A stretch of 12,010 nt of DNA from CAIYXV01 sp035506255. GTDB taxonomy: Bacteria; Margulisbacteria; WOR-1; XYC2-FULL-46-14; WPAF01. Below the pieces are notes generated by a model that saw only the letters and a list, made by a program, of their open reading frames with translations, searched no databases and was not told the DNA's origin. The position numbers and the translations under genes are program-made. The stretch is taken from NCBI GenBank assembly GCA_035506255.1, contig DATJPS010000040.1, forward strand, positions 1-12,010, given 5' to 3'. Shown in pieces: positions 7,343-12,010 of the stretch. The stretch's first letter is position 1. Each line of letters begins with the position of its first letter.

Positions 7343-7546
7343 ATGTCAGATGAATGTTGCAGAAGCTTTCCCAAGTGCCAGAAGTGCGGAAAAGGGGACC
7401 TGGTCCCGTTGTCCGACTTCAGCAACAACGCGGTCGCGATAAGATACAAGGCGTGGGCCTGCACCAATAAGGATTGCCGGTTCTTCCTGGTATTAAGGGG
7501 CGGCGACGTTTATTACGGAACGGCGTCGGCGGAGAGCGCGAGATGA
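7343..7546 (+). CDS. Small zinc-ribbon protein of unknown function between purF and purM
   Basis: This 67-residue protein carries two cysteine knuckles, C12-x2-C15 (KCQKCGKG) and C40-x4-C45 (CTNKDC). They are separated by about 24 residues that look beta-forming, the usual layout of a four-cysteine zinc ribbon. An extra C5-C6 pair lies near the N-terminus. The second half (FFLVLRGGDVYYG) looks like closing strands. There is no signal peptide or membrane segment, so it should be cytoplasmic. I do not recognise the family. It begins 22 bases after purF behind the strongest ribosome-binding site in the window, and its TGA overlaps the purM ATG (7543-7546), so it is probably translated at a high level and coupled to purM. 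Roles as a purine-enzyme partner, RNA-binding factor or metal or redox sensor are only guesses. Confidence 0.8.
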   Translation: MSDECCRSFPKCQKCGKGDLVPLSDFSNNAVAIRYKAWACTNKDCRFFLVLRGGDVYYGTASAESAR

Positions 7547-8556
7547 CCGATTACAAGGATGCGGGAGTCGACATAGAGGCCGGTTATGAGGTGGTGAAGC
7601 GGGTCAAAAAGCTCGCCCGTTCCACTTTTATCCCCGGCGTGGCGTCTGATATCGGTTTTTTTGGCGGCTGCTTTGCCATAGACAACAAGCACTTGCTGGT
7701 GTCCGGGGCCGATGGGGTGGGGACCAAGCTCAAACTCGCCTTTATGCTGAACAAGCACGACACGGTCGGTATCGATCTGGTCGCGATGAACGCGGACGAT
7801 GTGGTAGCCTGCGGAGCACGGCCGCTCTTCTTCCTCGACTATATCGGCTGCCATAAGGTCGAAATGAGCGTGATGGAGCCGATCCTCGAAGGGATAGCCA
7901 AGGGCTGCCGTCAGGCGGGCTGCGCGGTGATCGGCGGCGAAACGGCGGAACTTTCGGATATGTACGTAAAAGGCGAGTATGACCTGGCCGGGTTCGCGGT
8001 CGGAATGGTCGAAAAGAGCAAGCTGATCGACGGGTCTAAGGTAAAGCCGGGCGATAAGATCATTGGCTTGGCATCTTCCGGCTTGCACAGTAACGGTTAT
8101 ACGCTGGCACGGAAGGTATTTTTTACCGATGCCAAGCTTTCCGTTCACGAAAAGATGAAGGGACTTGACCACTCGCTTGGAGAAACGCTGCTTACCCCGA
8201 CCCGGATCTATTCCAAATCGATACTCCAGCTGGCCAAAAAAGTAAAAGTTAAAGGGATCGCCCATATCACCGGCGGCGGATTGCCGGAGAACGTGGCGCG
8301 ACTGCTGCCGAAAGGGACAAAGGCGATGATCGACCGTTTTACCTGGAAACCGAACGCGATATTTGGTCTGCTCCAGCTTTACGGCCGGATCGGCAAGGAC
8401 GAGATGTTCAAGGCGTTCAATATGGGGATCGGGATGGTGACGGTGGTTGCGGAAAATGACGTTAAAAAAGCGATCAGAGTGCTCGAGGACCTGGGCGAGA
8501 GGCCGCACCTGATCGGCGAGATCGGGAAAGGGAAACAGCAGGTAGAGATAAACTGA
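7543..8556 (+). CDS. purM: Phosphoribosylformylglycinamidine cyclo-ligase (AIR synthetase)
   Basis: This 337-residue cytoplasmic enzyme closes the imidazole ring, converting FGAM and ATP to aminoimidazole ribotide, the fifth step of IMP synthesis. It is close to the usual length of about 345. The N-terminus TDYKDAGVDIEAG is the classic PurM opening and fixes the start at 7543. The in-frame ATG at 7474 would add 23 unrelated residues encoded inside the zinc-ribbon gene. Conserved blocks include DGVGTKLKLAF (from residue 57), GIDLVAMNADDVVACGA, GGETAELSDMY (from 131), LASSGLHSNGY and IAHITGGGLPENV. GGAGAG at 7531-7536 serves as ribosome-binding site, and the start overlaps the preceding stop in an ATGA. 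Its own stop shares one base with the next ATG (TGATG). PurM and PurN are commonly adjacent or close in bacteria; here a hydrolase gene separates them. Confidence 0.97.
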   Translation: MTDYKDAGVDIEAGYEVVKRVKKLARSTFIPGVASDIGFFGGCFAIDNKHLLVSGADGVGTKLKLAFMLNKHDTVGIDLVAMNADDVVACGARPLFFLDYIGCHKVEMSVMEPILEGIAKGCRQAGCAVIGGETAELSDMYVKGEYDLAGFAVGMVEKSKLIDGSKVKPGDKIIGLASSGLHSNGYTLARKVFFTDAKLSVHEKMKGLDHSLGETLLTPTRIYSKSILQLAKKVKVKGIAHITGGGLPENVARLLPKGTKAMIDRFTWKPNAIFGLLQLYGRIGKDEMFKAFNMGIGMVTVVAENDVKKAIRVLEDLGERPHLIGEIGKGKQQVEIN

Positions 8557-9722
8557 TGCTTCGCGTAAGCGGGAATAAGATCGTGAATAAGGCGGGCCGG
8601 AAGGTCCGCCTTACTGGTATTTCGCTCGGCGGCTGGCTGATGATAGAAGGGTACATGCTTGGCGGCAGGAATATCCCGGAACACCAGTTCAAGAACAGCC
8701 TTGGCCCCAAAGCCGCGGAATTCACATCCGAATTCAGGAAACGCTTCTTTAACGAGGCGGATGCCGAACGGATCGCGAAACTCGGCTTTAACTGCGTCCG
8801 CATTCCGTTCAATTACCGCCTGCTCGAGGATAAAGGCGGGCTGGAACTGCTGGCGGATGCGGTAAAATGGTTCTCAGACCGTAAAATTTACTCGATACTC
8901 GACATGCACGCCGTACCCGGCAGCCAGAATCATGACTGGCATTCGGATTCGGAAGGAAATGCAAAATTCTGGGAGGATCGGCACCATCGTGACCAATATC
9001 TTCAGCTTTGGAAACTGCTATCCGACCGGTTCAAGGATAACGAGTTCATCGCCGGTTACGACATCATGAACGAACCGGTTACCGACAAAACAGATCTCCT
9101 GTGCGAGATCTACTCTCAAACCATCGATCTGATCAGGAAAAATGGCGACAGTCACATCATATTCCTGGAAGGGAACCGCTGGGCGCAGGATGCGGATGTA
9201 CTGGATGGTTTGTTCTCCGACAACGTCGCCCTTAGCATCCATTTCTACGAGCCGACAAGGTTCGTATTCAATTTCGTTCCCGATGCCGAATATCCGGGAA
9301 AGACGAACGGTGTTCAATGGAACCGGGCGCGGATAGGTAAGTTCCTCAAGAAATATCTAAAGTTCGGGGTCCCGGTCTATGTCGGCGAGTTCGGCGTAGC
9401 GGTGAGGTGCCCGGATTGCAACCGGGAGCTGGGCTGGGTAAGGGATGTTCTAAAAATATTCAAGCAGTTCGGGTTCCACTGGACCTATTGGACCTATAAG
9501 AGCGTGGCGATGTCACGCTATCCCGACGGAATTTACCGCAACCTGGACGAGTACGATATCTTCGGCCGCGGCAGCGAAAATCCAGGAATGGGAACGGTCG
9601 TCCAAAGGATGAAGGAAGCGCCGGAAAAGGTTTACCGCGAGCTGGAGACTTCCCGCTTTGTCCTCAACCGGAAGCTGATGAGGGTATTAGAGCAGAACCT
9701 CACCCACCATTCGCTTCGCTAA
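8556..9722 (+). CDS. Glycoside hydrolase family 5 (cellulase/beta-glucanase-like), apparently cytoplasmic
   Basis: This 388-residue protein is a GH5 TIM-barrel hydrolase. It has GISLGGWL near the N-terminus, the conserved Arg R82 in VRIPFNY, H118 in DMHAVPGSQN, and the acid/base E173 in IMNEP. The His-x-Tyr pair is H229/Y231 and the nucleophile is E278 in VGEFG, followed by the aromatic WTYWTYK. All expected catalytic residues are present. DMHAVPGSQN resembles the exo-beta-1,3-glucanase side of the family, but I cannot fix the substrate. No signal peptide is visible, which is unusual for a polysaccharide-degrading GH5; it may act on imported oligosaccharides, glycolipids or storage glucan. 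Its ATG shares one base with the purM stop. The last seven codons (LTHHSLR) and the stop lie inside a palindromic repeat, so the C-terminus has probably been altered by that element. Confidence 0.93.
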   Translation: MLRVSGNKIVNKAGRKVRLTGISLGGWLMIEGYMLGGRNIPEHQFKNSLGPKAAEFTSEFRKRFFNEADAERIAKLGFNCVRIPFNYRLLEDKGGLELLADAVKWFSDRKIYSILDMHAVPGSQNHDWHSDSEGNAKFWEDRHHRDQYLQLWKLLSDRFKDNEFIAGYDIMNEPVTDKTDLLCEIYSQTIDLIRKNGDSHIIFLEGNRWAQDADVLDGLFSDNVALSIHFYEPTRFVFNFVPDAEYPGKTNGVQWNRARIGKFLKKYLKFGVPVYVGEFGVAVRCPDCNRELGWVRDVLKIFKQFGFHWTYWTYKSVAMSRYPDGIYRNLDEYDIFGRGSENPGMGTVVQRMKEAPEKVYRELETSRFVLNRKLMRVLEQNLTHHSLR

Positions 9723-9848
9723 CGCTCGCTCATGGTTCCCCCTCTCCATCAAAGATGGAGAGGGTTGAAAAAGGATAATAAATACAACCTTCTCCTCAAA
9801 GAGGAGAAGGAGGACCATCCCGAGCTTGTCGAGGGGTGGTGGATGAGG
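9698..9848. repeat. Composite palindromic repeat element between GH5 and purN
   Basis: The element is bounded by a near-perfect inverted repeat, CCTCACCCACCA (9698-9709) and TGGTGGATGAGG (9837-9848), matching at 11 of 12 positions. Inside are CCAT/ATGG arms (9707-9710, 9732-9735) around TCGCT-rich sequence. A perfect 11-bp hairpin with AAA loop follows (9740-9750 with 9754-9764), then a perfect 10-bp hairpin with AAA loop (9788-9797 with 9801-9810). Last is an 8-pair hairpin with one wobble (9814-9821 with 9833-9840). No ORF or T-run is present, so it is not a standard terminator. It overlaps the final 25 bases of the GH5 gene and fills most of the 139-base gap before purN. The form resembles a miniature mobile or REP-like extragenic element; mobility is inferred. 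Confidence 0.75.
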
Positions 9849-9854
9849 TAAAAT
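9826..9854 (+). promoter_or_regulatory. Possible promoter of purN at the right edge of the repeat
   Basis: A -35-like TTGTCG (9826-9831, 4 of 6 consensus) and a -10-like TAAAAT (9849-9854, 5 of 6) are separated by exactly 17 bases. Transcription would begin around 9861, immediately before the purN ATG at 9862. The only purine-rich candidate ribosome-binding site, GAGG at 9845-9848, is 13 bases from the ATG, which is too far. The -35 lies inside the last hairpin of the repeat. The match is weaker than the proS promoter but has the same geometry. Confidence 0.45.
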
Positions 9855-9861
9855 CAGTTAT

Positions 9862-10464
9862 ATGCTAAATATCGGCGTACTTATATCCAGTCGCGGATCG
9901 AACCTGCAGGCTCTGATCGACGCTTCCGAAAAGAAAGCTTTCGATGGTAAGATAAAGATCGTCATTTCCGACAAAGCGGATGCTTTTGGCCTTGAACGGG
10001 CGAAAAAACACGGTATCGACGCCATCCACATCGATCCCAAGAAGTTCAAGGACAAGAACACATACGAATTGGAGATCGTCAAAACGCTTAAGGAACACGA
10101 AGTCGGGCTGGTCTGCCTGGCCGGCTACATGAGGATCGTCGGCGAGGTGTTGTTGGAGCATTATCAGGGTAAGATGATAAATATCCATCCGTCGCTTTTA
10201 CCGTCGTTCCCTGGCCTCCATGCCCAAAAACAGGCGCTTGAACACGGGGTAATGATCACCGGCTGCACGGTACATTTTGTCGACGAGGGCTGTGATACCG
10301 GTCCGATCATCATCCAGTCGGCGGTGCCGATAAAGGAGAACGATACCGAAGAGACGCTTTCCGAGCGGATACTGGAACAGGAGCATCATATTTACCCGCT
10401 GGCGGTAGATTTTATCGCCAGAGACAAACTTAAGATCGATGGCCGGCGGGTAAGGATAAAATAG
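9862..10464 (+). CDS. purN: Phosphoribosylglycinamide formyltransferase (GAR transformylase)
   Basis: This 200-residue cytoplasmic enzyme transfers the formyl group of 10-formyl-tetrahydrofolate to glycinamide ribotide, the third step of IMP synthesis. It is close to the usual length of 190-215. The phosphate-binding start GVLISSRGSNLQALID is present. The catalytic triad is N107, H109 (INIHPSLLPSFPG) and D145 (VDEGCDTGPI), at essentially the positions known for E. coli PurN. The sequence begins directly at the family N-terminus, supporting the ATG at 9862. No well-placed Shine-Dalgarno precedes it, so it may be read from a leaderless mRNA made from the promoter-like site at 9826-9854. The stop is followed by AAAGGA (10465-10470) and the purH start 12 bases later, so purN and purH form a pair. 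Confidence 0.96.
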   Translation: MLNIGVLISSRGSNLQALIDASEKKAFDGKIKIVISDKADAFGLERAKKHGIDAIHIDPKKFKDKNTYELEIVKTLKEHEVGLVCLAGYMRIVGEVLLEHYQGKMINIHPSLLPSFPGLHAQKQALEHGVMITGCTVHFVDEGCDTGPIIIQSAVPIKENDTEETLSERILEQEHHIYPLAVDFIARDKLKIDGRRVRIK

Positions 10465-10476
10465 AAAGGAATCGAT

Positions 10477-12010
10477 ATGAAAAAGGTAAAAGGTAAGAGG
10501 GAAGAGGTAAAAGGGAAAGGGCTGAAACCGCTGGCACTGTTAAGCGTTTGGGATAAAAAGGGGTTGGCTCCGTTCGCGAAAGGGCTGATAAAGCTCGGCT
10601 TTGATATCGTTTCTTCCGGCGGGACCGCAAAGTTCCTTAAGAAATCCGGCGTTAAAGTGACCGAAGTGGCGGAACTGACCAAATATCCGTCGATGCTCGG
10701 CGGAAGAGTAAAGACGTTGCATCCGATCATCCATGGCGGGATACTCGCCAACCGCAGCCTGGCCGACCACCTGGCCGACATGAAAAAGTACCGTATCCGG
10801 CCGATCGACATGGTCGTTTGTAATCTTTATCCGTTCGAAGCGACCATCGCCAAGCCTAAATGCACGCTTGAGGAAGCGGTGGAACAGATCGATATCGGCG
10901 GACCGGCGATGGTACGCGCTTCCGCCAAGAACTTCAAGGACGTGGCGGTGGTGGTCGATCCGAAAGACTATGCCATGATCCTGAAAGAGCTGAAGAATGG
11001 CGGAGGAAAAACCTCTCTGGAAACGCGCAAGAAGCTGGCGCTAAAAGCTTTCCGCTACACCAAAGCGTACGATACCGCGGTCAGCGCGTACCTTTCTTCA
11101 AAATTCGAAGGCGATACAAAGTTCCCGGCCGAGACCGGCGTGGCGATGGAAAAGATACAGGACCTCCGATATGGCGAAAACCCGCATCAGCAGGCGGCAT
11201 TCTACCGGGAAAAAGGAAAGAAAGAGAAGGGGGCCATCACCGAAGCGAAGCAGCTGCACGGGAAAGAACTCTCTTTCAATAACATCGTAGATCTCGATTC
11301 GGCCTGGAATATCGTCAATTACTTTGCCGAGCCGACGGTCGCGGTCATAAAGCACAACAATCCGTGCGGCGTGGCGAAGGGTAAAAGCATAACCGAAGCG
11401 TACAAAAAGGCGTATATCTGCGATACCAAGTCCGCCTACGGCGGGATCATCGCCGCAAACCGCGAGGTCGATGAGCAGATGGCCGATGCGATCGGCAAAT
11501 TATTCGTAGAAGCGATCGTCGCTCCTTCGTACAGCAAGGCGGCGCTCGACAAACTTACGCAGAAGAAGAACTTGCGTCTGATGCAGCTGGAGCTGATGGG
11601 GCCGCGCCATCAGGTGATGGACTATAAGCGCGTTTCCGGCGGTTTCCTCCTTCAAGACGCCGACACCGCCCAGCTAGGGATCAACGAGATCAAGACCGTC
11701 ACAAAAAAGGAACCGAGCCTGGGGCAGATGGACGACATCTTCTTCGCCTGGGGGGTCTGCAAGTTCGTAAAGAGCAACGCCATCATCTTCGTGAAGGACG
11801 GGGCGACGGTGGGGATCGGGGCGGGGCAGATGAGCCGGATCGATTCGACCGAGATCGCGGCGAAGAAGGCGGGAGACAAGGTCAAGGGGGCGGTGATGTC
11901 GTCCGACGCGTTCTTCCCCTTCCGCGATAACGTCGACCTGGCCGCCAAGATCGGCATTTCGGCCATCATACAGCCGGGCGGCAGCATCCACGATCAGGAA
12001 TCGATCGACG
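10477..12010 (+). CDS. purH: Bifunctional AICAR transformylase/IMP cyclohydrolase (3' end outside window)
   Basis: The frame runs open to the right edge for 511 codons. Complete PurH is about 510-530 residues, so only a short C-terminal piece is probably missing. The enzyme formylates AICAR with 10-formyl-tetrahydrofolate and cyclises the product to IMP, the last two steps of the pathway. The N-terminal MGS-like cyclohydrolase domain shows LALLSVWDKKG, SSGGTAKFL and VKTLHPIIHGGIL. The transformylase domain shows LRYGENPHQQAAFY, QLHGKELSFNNIVDLDSAW, the catalytic K292-H293 in KHNNPCGVA, and SAYGGIIAANRE. The ATG at 10477 has AAAGGA six bases upstream. Residues 2-15 (KKVKGKR, EEVKGKG) are a lysine-rich heptapeptide duplication encoded by a 7-bp tandem repeat, and homologues normally begin near L19. 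The ancestral start may therefore have lain around codons 16-18, with the repeat added in frame. Confidence 0.96.
   Translation, partial: MKKVKGKREEVKGKGLKPLALLSVWDKKGLAPFAKGLIKLGFDIVSSGGTAKFLKKSGVKVTEVAELTKYPSMLGGRVKTLHPIIHGGILANRSLADHLADMKKYRIRPIDMVVCNLYPFEATIAKPKCTLEEAVEQIDIGGPAMVRASAKNFKDVAVVVDPKDYAMILKELKNGGGKTSLETRKKLALKAFRYTKAYDTAVSAYLSSKFEGDTKFPAETGVAMEKIQDLRYGENPHQQAAFYREKGKKEKGAITEAKQLHGKELSFNNIVDLDSAWNIVNYFAEPTVAVIKHNNPCGVAKGKSITEAYKKAYICDTKSAYGGIIAANREVDEQMADAIGKLFVEAIVAPSYSKAALDKLTQKKNLRLMQLELMGPRHQVMDYKRVSGGFLLQDADTAQLGINEIKTVTKKEPSLGQMDDIFFAWGVCKFVKSNAIIFVKDGATVGIGAGQMSRIDSTEIAAKKAGDKVKGAVMSSDAFFPFRDNVDLAAKIGISAIIQPGGSIHDQESID
10481..10521 (+). repeat. Degenerate heptanucleotide tandem repeat forming the purH N-terminus
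   Basis: Six units of an AAAAGGT-like heptamer begin at 10481, 10488, 10495, 10502, 10509 and 10516: AAAAGGT twice, then AAGAGGG, AAGAGGT, AAAAGGG and AAAGGG. The tract starts one base after the purH ATG and is translated as two seven-residue repeats, KKVKGKR and EEVKGKG. Six units make 42 bases, which keeps the frame; five or seven would not. The plus strand is nearly all purine and resembles repeated Shine-Dalgarno cores, so ribosomes could also initiate inside it. Confidence 0.85.

Noticed and set aside
7474..7542. Upstream in-frame ATG giving PurM a 23-residue extension
   Set aside because: The extension lies wholly within the zinc-ribbon gene and has no PurM similarity. The ATG at 7543 starts exactly at the family N-terminus and has GGAGAG in front.
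7513..8508. Long minus-strand open frame (331 codons) opposite purM
   Set aside because: It is a complete shadow of purM with no recognisable motifs or ribosome-binding site.
9740..9810. The two AAA-loop hairpins as intrinsic terminators
   Set aside because: Neither is followed by a run of T on either strand, and the symmetrical arrangement fits a repeat element better.

Overview
This window reads as a compact bacterial chromosome segment. All supported genes lie on the plus strand, and most adjacent genes overlap by 1 to 11 bases. Glycyl-tRNA synthetase is the two-gene (alpha and beta) bacterial type. Codon use looks even, at a moderately GC-rich composition. I cannot name the organism. The repeats inside essential genes and the apparently leaderless promoters would suit an uncultivated candidate-phylum bacterium, but that is only an impression.

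Region 1 (1-4186) is an overlapping series: the 3' end of glyQ, complete glyS, then a large putative exported protein of unknown function. The exported protein starts on glyS's stop codon, contains two copies of a roughly 92-residue module, and has a small set of inverted repeats at its 5' end.

Region 2 (4169-8556) begins with a full-consensus sigma70-type promoter embedded in the end of the preceding gene. Its predicted start site falls at or within about 3 bases of the proS start codon, and no ribosome-binding site is visible, so proS is probably read from a leaderless mRNA. Behind it come purF (4Fe-4S type with a cysteine-rich propeptide), a 67-residue zinc-ribbon protein with the best Shine-Dalgarno in the window, and purM.

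Region 3 (8556-9861) holds a GH5-family glycoside hydrolase without a signal peptide, sitting between purM and purN. Its last codons and stop lie inside a roughly 150-bp composite palindromic repeat. The right end of that repeat also carries a plausible promoter for purN.

Region 4 (9862-12010) contains purN and nearly complete purH, which runs off the right edge.

PurF, PurM, PurN and PurH perform steps 1, 5, 3 and 9-10 of de novo IMP synthesis, so the right two thirds is a purine cluster. It is interrupted by a zinc ribbon and a carbohydrate-active enzyme, and is probably co-transcribed with proS. The least ordinary features are two degenerate 7-bp tandem repeats that are translated within essential enzymes (glyS 905-934, purH 10481-10521), the two apparently leaderless promoters, the PurF propeptide with C-x2-C-x2-C, and the unrecognised zinc ribbon. 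I saw no tRNA, rRNA, CRISPR array, insertion sequence or phage gene.
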